Assembly (NCBI GenBank): GCA_002355455.1
Contig: AP017375.1
Location: 4,889,640 to 4,953,639, forward strand
From: Stanieria sp. NIES-3757
Lineage (GTDB): Bacteria > Cyanobacteriota > Cyanobacteriia > Cyanobacteriales > Xenococcaceae
DNA length: 64,000 nucleotides
Reading direction: 5' to 3'
Shown here: positions 38,171-47,514 of the stretch, piece by piece
Layout: every line of letters starts with the position of its first letter
Numbering within the stretch: the first letter of the stretch is position 1
Made by a program: the position numbers and the translations under genes
Notes under the pieces: generated by a model
Databases searched by the model: none
Told to the model about the DNA's origin: nothing
The model's input: the letters and a program-made list of their open reading frames with translations, nothing else

Positions 38171-38479
38171 TGATTTTTCGTCTAAAAATAAATACTAATA
38201 AAATTTTTAGCCCAGCGTCGATTGAGGACACACTTTGTCTAAAAAGTCTTACTGTTAAGCTAGTTTAATATTTTTAGAACTTAGTGGGAACTTTCCATCA
38301 AAGTTATTGCAGCAACAAGCAAAGGAAGTCTTTTTAAACTTCATCAAATTAAGGCAAAACCATTCAACTTATTTGTCACTCTTTCAGATAAGATGAAAAA
38401 TACTGACTAACTCAGAATCGACTTCGTCATTTTTAGAGGAAGTTCCTTGGCTAACAATTTAACAGAGTGTTTTATTAGG

Positions 38480-38514
38480 AAACGGTAACACCCGCCCCGT
38501 TTTCTGCCTATAAT
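38480..38514 (+). promoter_or_regulatory. Candidate acpP promoter with overlapping inverted repeat
   Basis: A consensus -10 hexamer TATAAT is at 38509-38514, 31 bases before the acpP ATG. An inverted repeat AAACGG/CCGTTT at 38480-38485 and 38497-38502 covers the place of a -35 box, suggesting activator or repressor control. The rest of 38171-38479 holds nothing recognisable. Confidence 0.4.
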
Positions 38515-38545
38515 TCAGGATGGGTTATTTAGCGGGAAAAAATCA

Positions 38546-38794
38546 ATGAATCAGGAAATTTTCGACAGAGTAAAAAAAATTGTTATCGAACAGTTAGAAG
38601 TAGAAGAGGAACAAGTAACTGAAGATGCTAGTTTTGCCAACGATCTAGGCGCAGATTCTTTAGATACAGTAGAACTAGTAATGGCATTAGAAGAAGAATT
38701 TGATATTGAAATTCCCGATGAAGTTGCAGAACAAATTGATACTGTAGGTAAAGCTGTAGATCATATCAGTTCCGCAATGGAAGCAACGGCATAA
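38546..38794 (+). CDS. acpP: Acyl carrier protein
   Basis: AcpP carries growing acyl chains on a 4'-phosphopantetheine arm in fatty-acid synthesis. The 82-residue acidic protein has the modification site [18 protein letters not shown], with the DSL serine at about residue 39. It lies immediately before fabF, as is usual in bacteria. The upstream -10 box and leader make it the probable first gene of acpP-fabF, with the strong expression expected of this protein. Confidence 0.98.
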   Translation: MNQEIFDRVKKIVIEQLEVEEEQVTEDASFANDLGADSLDTVELVMALEEEFDIEIPDEVAEQIDTVGKAVDHISSAMEATA

Positions 38795-38876
38795 ACTAAA
38801 TTTTTTTGACTTTAGTCAAATTATATAATCAGCAATAACTGCATTCTGGGGATAAATCCCTTTAATTTCTAGGATA

Positions 38877-40127
38877 ATGACAAATTGGCAAATGAAACGG
38901 GTTGTGGTAACTGGCTTAGGGGCAATTACCCCCATTGGCAATAATTTACAAGCATATTGGGAAGGTTTGCTCGGTGGACGCAATGGTATTAGTTCAATTA
39001 CCTTGTTCGATGCTTCTCAACACCCTTGCCGGATTGCTGGTGAAGTAAAAGATTTTGACCCCTATACCTACCTAGACAAAAAAGAAGCCAAGCGGATGGA
39101 TCGCTTTGCTCAATTTGCTGTAGTGGCTAGCTTAGAAGCGATCGCAGATGCTCAATTTGTCATTAACGATCTTAATGCCGATCAGGTAGGAGTCTTAATT
39201 GGGACAGGAGTAGGGGGCATCAAAGTCATGGAAACTCAAAATGAAGCTTTGCTTACTAAAGGTCCCAGGAAAGTTAGTCCTTTTACTGTTCCGATGATGA
39301 TCGCTAATATGGCTGCGGGTTTGACCGCAATCCATACAGGTGCTAAAGGACCTAATTCTTGTACCGTGACAGCTTGTGCAGCAGGTTCTCATGCGATTGG
39401 GGATGCTTTTCGTCTGGTACAAAGAGGTTATGCAACAGCCATGATCTGTGGTGGTGCAGAGGCAGCAATTACTCCTTTCTCTGTAGCTGGTTTTTCGTCG
39501 GCTAAAGCCTTATCGACTCGTAATGATGACCCTCTCCATGCTAGTCGTCCTTTTGATCGCGATCGCGATGGCTTTGTGATGGGCGAAGGTGCTGGCATTC
39601 TGCTGCTTGAAGAATTGGAACACGCTAAGGCTCGCGGTGCAAAAATTTATGCTGAAATAGTTGGTTATGGCATGACTTGTGATGCTTATCACATGACTTC
39701 TCCTGTTCCTGATGGGCAAGGAGCAACTAAAGCAATTGAACTAGCCCTCAAAGATGCCAATTTGACCCCCGCACAGGTCAGTTACATTAACGCGCATGGA
39801 ACTAGCACTCTAGCTAATGATGTAACTGAAACCAAAGCAATCAAAAAGGCTTTAGGAGAACGCGCCTATCAGATCGCTGTTAGTTCTACTAAATCCATGA
39901 CTGGTCATTTATTGGGTGGTTCAGGAGGAATTGAAGCAGTAGCAACCATTATGGCGATCGCTAATGATCGATTACCCCCGACTATTAACCTAGAAAATCC
40001 TGACCCAGAATGCGATTTAGATTATGTAGCAAATGCCAGTCGCGCTCAAACAGTTGAGGTAGCTTTATCCAACTCTTTTGGATTTGGTGGTCATAATGTT
40101 ACCTTAGCTTTCAAAAAATATAATTGA
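38877..40127 (+). CDS. fabF: 3-oxoacyl-ACP synthase II
   Basis: FabF elongates acyl-ACP by Claisen condensation with malonyl-ACP. The 416-residue enzyme has [16 protein letters not shown] at the start, the nucleophilic cysteine in [16 protein letters not shown], and the catalytic histidines in [14 protein letters not shown] and [11 protein letters not shown], with a final [14 protein letters not shown]. Length is normal. It follows acpP by 82 bases and precedes tkt, an order I know from other cyanobacteria. A short GGGG-CAA-CCCC hairpin lies in the fabF-tkt spacer near 40217-40233. Confidence 0.98.
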   Translation: MTNWQMKRVVVTGLGAITPIGNNLQAYWEGLLGGRNGISSITLFDASQHPCRIAGEVKDFDPYTYLDKKEAKRMDRFAQFAVVASLEAIADAQFVINDLNADQVGVLIGTGVGGIKVMETQNEALLTKGPRKVSPFTVPMMIANMAAGLTAIHTGAKGPNSCTVTACAAGSHAIGDAFRLVQRGYATAMICGGAEAAITPFSVAGFSSAKALSTRNDDPLHASRPFDRDRDGFVMGEGAGILLLEELEHAKARGAKIYAEIVGYGMTCDAYHMTSPVPDGQGATKAIELALKDANLTPAQVSYINAHGTSTLANDVTETKAIKKALGERAYQIAVSSTKSMTGHLLGGSGGIEAVATIMAIANDRLPPTINLENPDPECDLDYVANASRAQTVEVALSNSFGFGGHNVTLAFKKYN

Positions 40128-40295
40128 ACTCTCAATTGGAGATAATTCCACACTGGAATTTTTCCTGTTTAAGTTTTATTAAACTTGCCCAGCGATCCTG
40201 ATCAATGGGATGATGGAACATAGCCTTGGGGCAACCCCCAGCCATCAGGTTTCAAATAATTGCAAATATTGTCGTAGTTAACATCAAGATCGATT

Positions 40296-42302
40296 ATGGT
40301 AGTTGCCACCCAGTCACTCGAAGAACTTTGCATCAATTCTATTCGCTTTTTAGCTATAGACGCGGTTGAAAAAGCTAAATCCGGTCATCCAGGACTGCCC
40401 ATGGGAGCTGCTCCAATGGCTTTTGTTCTTTGGGACCGCTTTATGAAGCATAATCCGAAAAACCCTAAGTGGTTTAATCGCGATCGCTTTGTCCTTTCTG
40501 CCGGTCATGGTTGTATGTTGCTTTATGCACTGCTGTATTTAACTGGCAGTGATGTAGTTACCCTCGACGAAATTAAAAATTTCCGTCAGTGGGGTTCTAA
40601 AGCACCAGGACACCCAGAAAATCACATTACTGAAGGAGTTGAAGTAACTACTGGACCTTTGGGACAAGGTATTGCTAACGCTGTTGGTTTAGCGATCGCT
40701 GAAGCTCACCTTGCTGCTAAATATAATAAAGAAGATTGCAAGTTAGTAGACCACTACACTTACGTCATTCTCGGTGATGGCTGTAACATGGAAGGTATCT
40801 CAGGTGAAGCTTGTTCTTTAGCTGGACACTTAGGTTTAGGAAAACTGATTGCTCTCTACGATGACAACCACATTTCCATCGATGGTTCTACAGACGTTTC
40901 TTTTACCGAAGATGTCAGTAAGCGATTTGAAGCCTACGGTTGGCACGTACTTCATGTCGAAGACGGCAATAACGATCTAGACGGAATTGCCAAAGCAATT
41001 GAACAAGCTAAAGCAGTCACCGATAAACCTTCGATGATCAAGGTTACCACCACAATTGGTTATGGTTCCCCCAATAAAGCTAATACTGCTGGCGTTCATG
41101 GCGCTGCTCTTGGTGGAGATGAAGTAAAAGCCACCCGTGAAAACTTGGGTTGGTCTCACGAACCTTTTGTAGTTCCTGACGATGCTTTAGCTCACTGCCG
41201 TAAAGCAATAGAACGCGGTGCTAGCTATGAGGCAGAATGGCAAGAAACTTTAGCTCAGTACAAAACTAAATATCCCCAAGAAGCTGCTGAATTTGAAAGA
41301 ATTATTAGTGGTACCTTACCAGAAGGTTGGGAAAAAGTTCTACCTAGCTACACTCCCGCAGATAAAGCTCTTGCGACTAGGAAACATTCAGAAATTACTC
41401 TCAATGCTCTTGCTCCTGTCTTACCAGAATTAATTGGTGGTTCGGCTGACTTGACCCACTCTAACTTAACTTATTTAGAGGTTTCTGGTAGTTTCCAGAA
41501 GGGTGCTTACGAAAACCGTAACCTTCGTTTTGGGGTAAGGGAACACGCGATGGGCGCAATTTGTAATGGGATTGGTCGGCATACTCCCGGTTTAATTCCC
41601 TACGGTGCTACTTTTTTGGTGTTTACCGACTATATGCGTAACTCAATCCGTCTCTCTGCTCTATCAGAAATCAGAGTGATTTGGGTCATGACTCATGATT
41701 CAATTGGTTTGGGTGAAGATGGCCCTACCCACCAACCTGTTGAACACGTTGCTTCCTTACGTGCTATTCCTAACCTCACTGTTTATCGTCCTGCTGATGG
41801 TAATGAAACTTCCGCAGCTTACAAGGTAGCAGTTGAAAATACTCACGGCCCAACTTTACTGGCTCTTTCTCGTCAAGGACTGCCTAATCTAGCTGGTTCT
41901 TCAATTGAAGCTGCTGCTAAAGGTGGTTATATCCTTAGTGATAGCGATGGTACTCCAGACATTATCTTGATTGGTACTGGTAGTGAAGTTGAACTCTGCG
42001 TCAAAGCAGCGAAAAAATTAACTAGCGAAGGTACAAAAGTTCGGGTAGTTTCTCTACCAAGTTGGGAACGCTTTGAAGCTCAAGGTGCAGAATACAAAGA
42101 ATCTGTACTACCAAAAGCGGTTAAGAAACGTTTAGCTGTTGAAGCTGGCTGTACAATGGGCTGGTGTCGCTATGTCGGCGATGAAGGCGGAGTTATTGGA
42201 GTTGATACCTTTGGTGCTTCTGCTCCAGCTAATATTGTCTTTGAAAAATATGGCTTTACTGTTGATAACGTTGTTGCTAAAGCTAAAGAAATTTTAGATT
42301 AA
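40296..42302 (+). CDS. tktA: Transketolase
   Basis: Transketolase moves two-carbon units in the Calvin cycle and oxidative pentose phosphate pathway with thiamine diphosphate. The 668-residue protein has [19 protein letters not shown], the cofactor motif [13 protein letters not shown] with DDNHISIDG, and the C-terminal catalytic [20 protein letters not shown] and [18 protein letters not shown]. All His and Asp residues of the active site are in place. A strong terminator follows at 42345, closing the acpP-fabF-tkt group. Confidence 0.98.
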   Translation: MVVATQSLEELCINSIRFLAIDAVEKAKSGHPGLPMGAAPMAFVLWDRFMKHNPKNPKWFNRDRFVLSAGHGCMLLYALLYLTGSDVVTLDEIKNFRQWGSKAPGHPENHITEGVEVTTGPLGQGIANAVGLAIAEAHLAAKYNKEDCKLVDHYTYVILGDGCNMEGISGEACSLAGHLGLGKLIALYDDNHISIDGSTDVSFTEDVSKRFEAYGWHVLHVEDGNNDLDGIAKAIEQAKAVTDKPSMIKVTTTIGYGSPNKANTAGVHGAALGGDEVKATRENLGWSHEPFVVPDDALAHCRKAIERGASYEAEWQETLAQYKTKYPQEAAEFERIISGTLPEGWEKVLPSYTPADKALATRKHSEITLNALAPVLPELIGGSADLTHSNLTYLEVSGSFQKGAYENRNLRFGVREHAMGAICNGIGRHTPGLIPYGATFLVFTDYMRNSIRLSALSEIRVIWVMTHDSIGLGEDGPTHQPVEHVASLRAIPNLTVYRPADGNETSAAYKVAVENTHGPTLLALSRQGLPNLAGSSIEAAAKGGYILSDSDGTPDIILIGTGSEVELCVKAAKKLTSEGTKVRVVSLPSWERFEAQGAEYKESVLPKAVKKRLAVEAGCTMGWCRYVGDEGGVIGVDTFGASAPANIVFEKYGFTVDNVVAKAKEILD

Positions 42303-42344
42303 ATCAATCTAATTACCTAGCAACTAAATCCAGTTGAAGTTTAG

Positions 42345-42368
42345 CCCTCTCTTGATCGAGAGGGTTTT
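42345..42368 (+). terminator. Terminator of tktA
   Basis: CCCTCTC and GAGAGGG form a perfect 7-bp stem around TTGATC, followed by TTTTG. It lies 42 bases after the transketolase stop. Confidence 0.8.
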
Positions 42369-42399
42369 GTTATTTAAAGGTTCTGACGGGGTTCACAAG

Positions 42400-42420
42400 C
42401 CCTGGCGTTCAACGCCAGGG
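42400..42420. repeat. 10-bp-arm palindrome, dispersed-repeat type
   Basis: CCCTGGCGTT and AACGCCAGGG are exact complements around a single C. Further out, GACGGGGTT and GACCCCTC give a weak second stem. The GC-rich element stands out from the AT-rich tkt-cax spacer and resembles CCTGGCGTT-type dispersed cyanobacterial repeats. Confidence 0.65.
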
Positions 42421-42574
42421 ACGACCCCTCACAATTCTACACTTTGGTAAAAGCCTCTTGAAATTTTAGTAATTTTTACGTATTATCCAATAATTACAAC
42501 TAGAGCAAGAGAGCAAAATCTTACCTAAACGTGCTATTACAGTTACGAATAGGTAAAAGACTTGGAACTTCTGA

Positions 42575-43681
42575 ATGCTCAACAAAAACACTATTTTTTT
42601 AATTTTATTGCTGTTTGTACCCGTATCCCTAGCTGGTCACTTTCTACACTGGGATGGAACAATTGTTTTTATTACGGCTGGTTTAGCAATAATTCCCTTA
42701 GCTGCCTATATGGGTACAGCAACAGAAGAAATCGCTGTTGTAGTTGGACCTAATTTAGGAGGACTACTTAATGCTACTTTTGGTAATGCTACTGAATTAA
42801 TTCTGGCTTTTATCGCTCTTAAAGAGGGATTAGTTGACGTAGTTAAAGCAACAATTACTGGTTCAATTATTAGTAATTTGTTGTTAGTTATGGGTTTTGC
42901 TATGCTTTTGGGAGGCTTGCGTTATAAAGAGCAGGAATTTCAACCGACTGCTGCGCGTCTAAATGCTTCTTCCATGAATTTGGCAGTAATTGCTGTTCTA
43001 TTACCTACAGCAGTCGAATATACTTCTACAGGAATTGGTGAACCTACTCTTCAACATCTTTCTGTGGCTGTCGCAATAGTTTTGATTTTGGTTTATATTT
43101 TAACCCTAATATTTTCCATGAAAACTCACGCCTATCTATATGATGTTGGGGTAGCAGACTTAGAGATAGAAAGTGAATCAGCTGAAGCAGATTCTACTCA
43201 TAAACCCAATCTCTGGTTATGGGTTGGAATTTTATTAGCAATTACTTTGGCTGTCGCTGTAGAATCAGAACTATTAGTAGAATCTTTAGAAGAGGCTACT
43301 TCAGAATTAGGTTTAACAGCATTGTTTACAGGAGTAATTATCTTACCAATTATTGGTAATGCAGCAGAACACGCTACTGCCGTAACTGTAGCAATGAAAA
43401 ATAAAATGGATTTATCAGTATCTGTAGCTGTTGGTTCTAGTCTGCAAATTGCTCTATTTGTTGCTCCAGTTTTGGTAATTGCAGGATGGCTGATTGGTCA
43501 ACCGATGGATCTTAATTTTAATCCTTTTGAATTAGTTGCTGTTACTGTAGCTGTTTTAATTGCTAACTCAATTAGTTCCGATGGTAAGTCTAATTGGTTA
43601 GAAGGAGGATTGTTACTAGCAACTTATGTTGTTTTAGGATTAGCTTTTTACTTTCATCCCGTGGTAGAAGGATTAGGATAG
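42575..43681 (+). CDS. cax: Calcium/proton exchanger (CaCA family)
   Basis: A 368-residue antiporter with about 11 hydrophobic segments. The two inverted alpha-repeats carry the ion-binding signatures: GGLLNATFGNATELILAFIALKEG and IIGNAAEHATAVTVAMKNKMD, both with the GNxxE core. The central loop (about 190-210, EIESESAEADS) is acidic, as in Cax proteins. It likely exports Ca2+ in exchange for H+ across the plasma membrane, aiding salt and alkaline tolerance. It is monocistronic with a possible long-loop terminator after it. Confidence 0.93.
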   Translation: MLNKNTIFLILLLFVPVSLAGHFLHWDGTIVFITAGLAIIPLAAYMGTATEEIAVVVGPNLGGLLNATFGNATELILAFIALKEGLVDVVKATITGSIISNLLLVMGFAMLLGGLRYKEQEFQPTAARLNASSMNLAVIAVLLPTAVEYTSTGIGEPTLQHLSVAVAIVLILVYILTLIFSMKTHAYLYDVGVADLEIESESAEADSTHKPNLWLWVGILLAITLAVAVESELLVESLEEATSELGLTALFTGVIILPIIGNAAEHATAVTVAMKNKMDLSVSVAVGSSLQIALFVAPVLVIAGWLIGQPMDLNFNPFELVAVTVAVLIANSISSDGKSNWLEGGLLLATYVVLGLAFYFHPVVEGLG

Positions 43682-43723
43682 GGTGTTTCCTGCACTTTGG
43701 TAAAACTAAAACTGCAAATAGTT

Positions 43724-43793
43724 GGGAGTATTTCTGAGAATGATATATTCAAAAAAAGATAGATGATTTTTTAATCCGATACTCCCTTTTTTT
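43724..43793 (+). terminator. Long-loop terminator candidate after cax
   Basis: GGGAGTAT (43724-43731) and ATACTCCC (43779-43786) form an 8-bp stem with a loop of 47 bases, followed by seven T residues. The long loop makes it less certain than a compact hairpin, but stem plus T-run at the gene end fits. Confidence 0.5.
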
Positions 43794-43820
43794 ATTCCTA
43801 TTACAAGAAAATTAATTTTT

Positions 43821-44528
43821 ATGTCTAATTTACAAAAAATTTTATTAGTAGATGATGAACCTGGCGTTAGAGAATCAGTCCAAGCTTATTTAGAAGATAA
43901 CGAAGAATGGAAAGTAAGAGTAGCTAGTAATGCTAAAGAAGCTTGGCAATTATTGGAGGCTGATACTCCAGATTTAGTTATTTCTGATATTATGATGCCT
44001 CAAGTGAGTGGCTATCAGTTTTTACAACAATTAAGAGAAGATCCTCGTTATCGTCCAATTCCTGTAGTTTTTCTAACTGCTAGAGGCATGACTAGCGATC
44101 GCATTCAAGGCTATGAAGCTGGTTGTGATGCCTATTTAGCTAAACCTTTTGATCCTGAAGAATTAGAAGCGATCGTCAGAAATTTATTAATCAGACGACA
44201 GGTTGCTGCCGACGCTAATAACGGTAATTCTAATTTAGAAGTAATTGCTCGCAAATTAGAAGAAATTGAAGGAAAATTAGATGAAAAATTGGGTTCAAGT
44301 TCTCGTCTTGTCCCGACTCCTTCTCCTATCGACATTGAATTAACTCCTAGAGAACAAAGCGTCCTTGATCTAGTTGCTCAAGGTTTAATGAATAAAGAAA
44401 TTGCCCGCGAATTAGAAACCAGTGTCAGAAACGTAGAAAAATATGTTAGTCGTTTATTTAGTAAGACCGGAACTAATAGCCGTACCGAATTAGTGCGTTT
44501 TGCTCTTCAACATGGTTTAACTGATTAA
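43821..44528 (+). CDS. rre1: NarL-type response regulator, Rre1/Ycf29-like
   Basis: A 235-residue regulator with a receiver domain (VDDEPGVRES, phosphoacceptor Asp56 in LVISDIMMP, Lys in LAKPFDPEELEAI), a 30-residue linker, and a LuxR/NarL helix-turn-helix (LTPREQSVLDLVAQG and NKEIARELETSVRNVEKYVSRLF). The receiver closely follows the Rre1/Ycf29 pattern, a regulator of heat and osmotic stress genes paired with Hik2/Hik34 in Synechocystis. No kinase is adjacent, as usual in cyanobacteria. The identification rests on remembered family sequences. Confidence 0.85.
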   Translation: MSNLQKILLVDDEPGVRESVQAYLEDNEEWKVRVASNAKEAWQLLEADTPDLVISDIMMPQVSGYQFLQQLREDPRYRPIPVVFLTARGMTSDRIQGYEAGCDAYLAKPFDPEELEAIVRNLLIRRQVAADANNGNSNLEVIARKLEEIEGKLDEKLGSSSRLVPTPSPIDIELTPREQSVLDLVAQGLMNKEIARELETSVRNVEKYVSRLFSKTGTNSRTELVRFALQHGLTD

Positions 44529-44769
44529 TTTAACTATTAATATTTACGCAACGATTTTAATTAAGTTAAATTAACTTTGATTAAAAAGGATATCTTTTAT
44601 TAGATAATTTTCTAATTATTTAGATAACATTAGTATCTAAGTAAATTTTAGCTCTAAAAAAAATCAATTTATCTAAAAATGACTTGATCCCCTTGTCTTT
44701 ACCTTCTGTTTATTACTGATTTCAGTTTTAATTACTATTAACAAATTAAATTAATCGAGGTGCAAAAAA

Positions 44770-44883
44770 ATGCGAACTTCTTCTCAAAATCATCTCGGAC
44801 AATCAATTGCTTTTGCTGCGGTTTTAGCTTTGATGAGTATAGGTGTCATTTTACTAATGACTCTCGAAAGCGGTGTATTTTAA
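44770..44883 (+). CDS. Small single-span membrane protein, 37 aa
   Basis: An ATG frame of 37 codons with a GAGG Shine-Dalgarno-like sequence about nine bases upstream. The product starts MRTSSQNHLGQ, followed by one hydrophobic helix (about residues 12-31, AFAAVLALMSIGVILLM) and a short TLESGVF tail. Size and layout are those of small photosynthetic or NDH-1 subunits, but I cannot match it to one. It lies about 240 bases beyond the Rre1-type gene, so it likely has its own promoter. It is convergent with the PHP gene. Confidence 0.6.
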   Translation: MRTSSQNHLGQSIAFAAVLALMSIGVILLMTLESGVF

Positions 44884-44963
44884 TCAAAATTACTTCTCTG
44901 TTTAGGAAAACTTTAAGCCACTTAATTAAACATGAAAATTGAAAAAATTGAGTGGCTTTGCCG

Positions 44964-45671
44964 TTAAAGTCTGCTTCGTAAATCTAAGCCATGAGTATCA
45001 GTTCCGCAGGTAGTTAATAGATTATATTGAGCAGCTAGTTGTTTTACTTGTTCGGTCTGTACTGGACTTGGTTGCCAAGGAGTGGGATTATTATAAGCAT
45101 AATAAGCCTCAACTCCATCAATACTTAGCTCGACAGCGACAGAAATTAACTCTTTAGCAGGACGACGATAGCGAGCAGGATGGGCTAAAATTGCTAAACC
45201 ACCAGCCTGATGAATTTGGTGAATAACAATACCAGCTTGAGCTTCAGCACCTTGAGGTTTTGTACTTTGAAGATATGGCTGAATGGCTAAATGTTGAGGA
45301 GCAAAACCATAGCCAAGAATGTGTACTTCTACTCCTTGTAGCTTAGCTGTGATTTCTACGCCTGTCCATAGTTGAGGTAAAGTTGTTTGAGAAGAGTTTT
45401 GTTTGAGTTGATTTAACCAGTCGCTTGCTAACTGATAACCACGAATTGAATGATGATCGGTTATCGCTAAACCTTTAAGACCAAATTTAACAGCTTGTTC
45501 GATTAATGCTGATGGTTCTAATTGTCCATCAGAACAGACTGTGTGCAAATGGAAATTGTAAGTTAGGGGACAACTATCGGCATTGATATTTTGCCAAACA
45601 CGCTTGAGGTTATTGGTGTCTTGGGCTGCTGTTTGATGAAAATGAGAAGTAGCAACCATAAAGAAGGACAT
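44964..45671 (-). CDS. PHP-domain phosphoesterase
   Basis: The 235-residue protein is a PHP (polymerase and histidinol phosphatase) domain enzyme. Metal ligands appear in YNFHLHTVCSDGQL, AITDHHSI, AILAHPARYR and TTCGTDTHG. Stand-alone cyanobacterial PHP proteins of this size resemble the TrpH/YciV nuclease-phosphatase group acting on 3',5'-bisphosphonucleotides or RNA ends; the substrate here is unknown. The first about 35 residues before the PHP core are weakly conserved, so translation might begin later. It is divergent from the ABC ATPase gene. Confidence 0.85.
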   Translation of the reverse strand: MSFFMVATSHFHQTAAQDTNNLKRVWQNINADSCPLTYNFHLHTVCSDGQLEPSALIEQAVKFGLKGLAITDHHSIRGYQLASDWLNQLKQNSSQTTLPQLWTGVEITAKLQGVEVHILGYGFAPQHLAIQPYLQSTKPQGAEAQAGIVIHQIHQAGGLAILAHPARYRRPAKELISVAVELSIDGVEAYYAYNNPTPWQPSPVQTEQVKQLAAQYNLLTTCGTDTHGLDLRSRL

Positions 45672-45813
45672 CCTCGGAAATATTTCTAATTGTTAACAAC
45701 ACGATAACAAAATTCAACATAAAATGGCTGCGATTTCCATCTCAGGTGCATAAAAATCTTAAATAAATCTAAAAAAATTGTTATAATATAGCACTTTCAT
45801 TCCAGTTTAGAAA

Positions 45814-46548
45814 ATGTTACGGTTAGACGGAGTTAGCTTACAAGCAACCGTAGGTTCTGCCCAGTTGCTAGACAATATTTCAGTTCAAATTAATAAAGAC
45901 GATCGCATTGCTATTATTGGTCCCTCTGGTGCAGGAAAAACTTCTTTATTTAGATTAATCAATCGACTTAGTACTCCTAGCGGGGGTTCAATTTACTTTG
46001 AACAACAATCAATTGGCGAAATTCCTGTACTGCAACTACGTCAAAGAATCGTTTTAGTTCCTCAAGAAGCAAAATTGTTGGGAATGACAGTTCAAGATGC
46101 GATCGCTTATCCTTTAGTTTTGCAAAAATTATCAACTTCAGAAATTAATAGTAGAGTAGCAACGTGGAGAAGTGCATTAAAAATTCCCGATCAATGGTTA
46201 GAACGCTACGAGTTACAACTTTCTGTAGGGCAAAAACAATTAGTTGCGATCGCTCGTGCTTTAGTTATGCAGCCTAGTTTATTATTACTTGATGAGCCAA
46301 CTTCAGCTTTAGACTTTGGTACTGCCAATCATCTTTTAGAGATTTTAGAGCAATTGAGTTCGGCTGGTCACACTACGATTATGATGATTAGTCATCAACT
46401 AGAATTGATTAAATCTTTTGCTAATCGAATTTTATATTTAGAATCAGGTCAATTAACTGAAGATGTTGCAGCAAATTCAGCCAATTGGCAAAGATTACAA
46501 GAAAAATTACTAATGGCTGAAACTCAATCTACTCAAGAGTGGTCTTAA
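45814..46548 (+). CDS. ABC transporter ATPase, orphan
   Basis: A 244-residue ATP-binding subunit. Walker A is GPSGAGKTSL, the Q-loop is VLVPQEAKLLG, the signature is LSVGQKQLVAIARAL (VGQ in place of SGGQ) and Walker B LLLLDEPTSAL; the H-loop is MMISHQLE. The small size and sequence are close to FetA/YbbL-type or phosphate-like exporter ATPases. No permease gene is adjacent, so partner and substrate are unknown. Its stop is one base from the stop of the convergent OmpR-type regulator. Confidence 0.88.
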   Translation: MLRLDGVSLQATVGSAQLLDNISVQINKDDRIAIIGPSGAGKTSLFRLINRLSTPSGGSIYFEQQSIGEIPVLQLRQRIVLVPQEAKLLGMTVQDAIAYPLVLQKLSTSEINSRVATWRSALKIPDQWLERYELQLSVGQKQLVAIARALVMQPSLLLLDEPTSALDFGTANHLLEILEQLSSAGHTTIMMISHQLELIKSFANRILYLESGQLTEDVAANSANWQRLQEKLLMAETQSTQEWS

Positions 46549-46549
46549 T

Positions 46550-47335
46550 TTAATTTAATTGAGTTGAAAGAGTAGAATTATGATTGTGATTATTGGTATG
46601 GTTGTTATTATTAAAAGATTTTATTTCCCAGGATAAAGAAGTTTCTCCTTTAATAATATCGGGATTTAGACGATAACCAACATTACGAACTGTTTGGATT
46701 AGATAAGGTTGACGAGGATTAGGTTCGATTTTTTTACGTAAAGATAAAACGTGAGTATCAATAGTTCTAGGGTTATCAATCGCATCAGGCCACGCACGTC
46801 TTAATAACTCCGAACGACTTAAAGCAATGCCTTCAGCTTGAGCTAAAACGTAGAGTAAACTAAATTCCTGAGGTGTAAGCTCGATAAAGTTTTCTTTAAC
46901 TTGGACTCGACGCTGTACCAAATCAATTTTTAAGTCGTTATAGTCCAAATATAAAGGAACAGCATTCACTTTAACCCTTCTAATTAATGCTTCAACTCGA
47001 GCTAAAAACTCTTGCATCCCAAAAGGTTTAGTCAAATAATCATCTGCGCCAGCTTTGAGAGCATTAACAATATCTTTTTCACTATTGCGAGCAGATAACA
47101 TTAGAATTAGAGGCTGCTTGCGTTGATGTAACCAACTACATAGTTCTAAACCATCTCCATCGGGTAAGTCCGAATCTAAAACTATTAGAGTAGGTTGATA
47201 CTGATCGAACGCATTCCTAGCTTGATAAATATTGGCAGCCTGCTTCACAGTGTAACCTGCTTGCTGTAAATGCCAACCTAATAAAGAGCGTAGGTGAGGA
47301 TTACCCTCGACTATGGAAATATAAACCGAACCCAC
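46550..47335 (-). CDS. OmpR-type response regulator with altered acidic pocket
   Basis: A 261-residue winged-helix regulator starting at GTG. The receiver has phosphoacceptor Asp54 (LIVLDSDLPDGDG) and Lys in DDYLTKPFG, but the usual acidic pair reads VEGNPH, keeping only Glu10. The DNA-binding domain (about 128-230) has FIELTPQEFSLLYVLAQ, SRSELLRRAW and TIDTHVLSLRKKIEPNP. The last 30 residues are Asn/His-rich (NNNNHTNNHNHN), possibly metal-binding or disordered. No kinase is adjacent. It lies downstream of dnaA on the same strand, after the DnaA-box cluster. Confidence 0.88.
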   Translation of the reverse strand: MGSVYISIVEGNPHLRSLLGWHLQQAGYTVKQAANIYQARNAFDQYQPTLIVLDSDLPDGDGLELCSWLHQRKQPLILMLSARNSEKDIVNALKAGADDYLTKPFGMQEFLARVEALIRRVKVNAVPLYLDYNDLKIDLVQRRVQVKENFIELTPQEFSLLYVLAQAEGIALSRSELLRRAWPDAIDNPRTIDTHVLSLRKKIEPNPRQPYLIQTVRNVGYRLNPDIIKGETSLSWEIKSFNNNNHTNNHNHNSTLSTQLN

Positions 47336-47463
47336 CTTAGCCTCGTTACAATATATAGGAAAATCATGAATAACAGGCTAACAGAGCTATTGTCAATCTT
47401 TTGTAACAGCCGTTACTTACAATTAAGAGTTTCTTAATTTCAAACAATTTATTCAGTTTTTCC

Positions 47464-47514
47464 TGTGGAAAACTTGTGGAAAACTCTGAGGAAATTTCCA
47501 CAGCCTGTGGAAAT
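47464..47514. promoter_or_regulatory. Cluster of four DnaA boxes, oriC candidate
   Basis: Directly after the dnaA stop are TGTGGAAAA (47464-47472), TGTGGAAAA (47475-47483), ATTTCCACA (47494-47502) and TGTGGAAAT (47506-47514). The first two equal the cyanobacterial DnaA box TTTTCCACA on the other strand. The last two form an inverted pair around one C. About 120 mainly AT-rich bases follow before the regulator gene. The cluster could be the chromosome origin, part of it, or a titration or regulatory site for the flanking genes. Confidence 0.65.
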
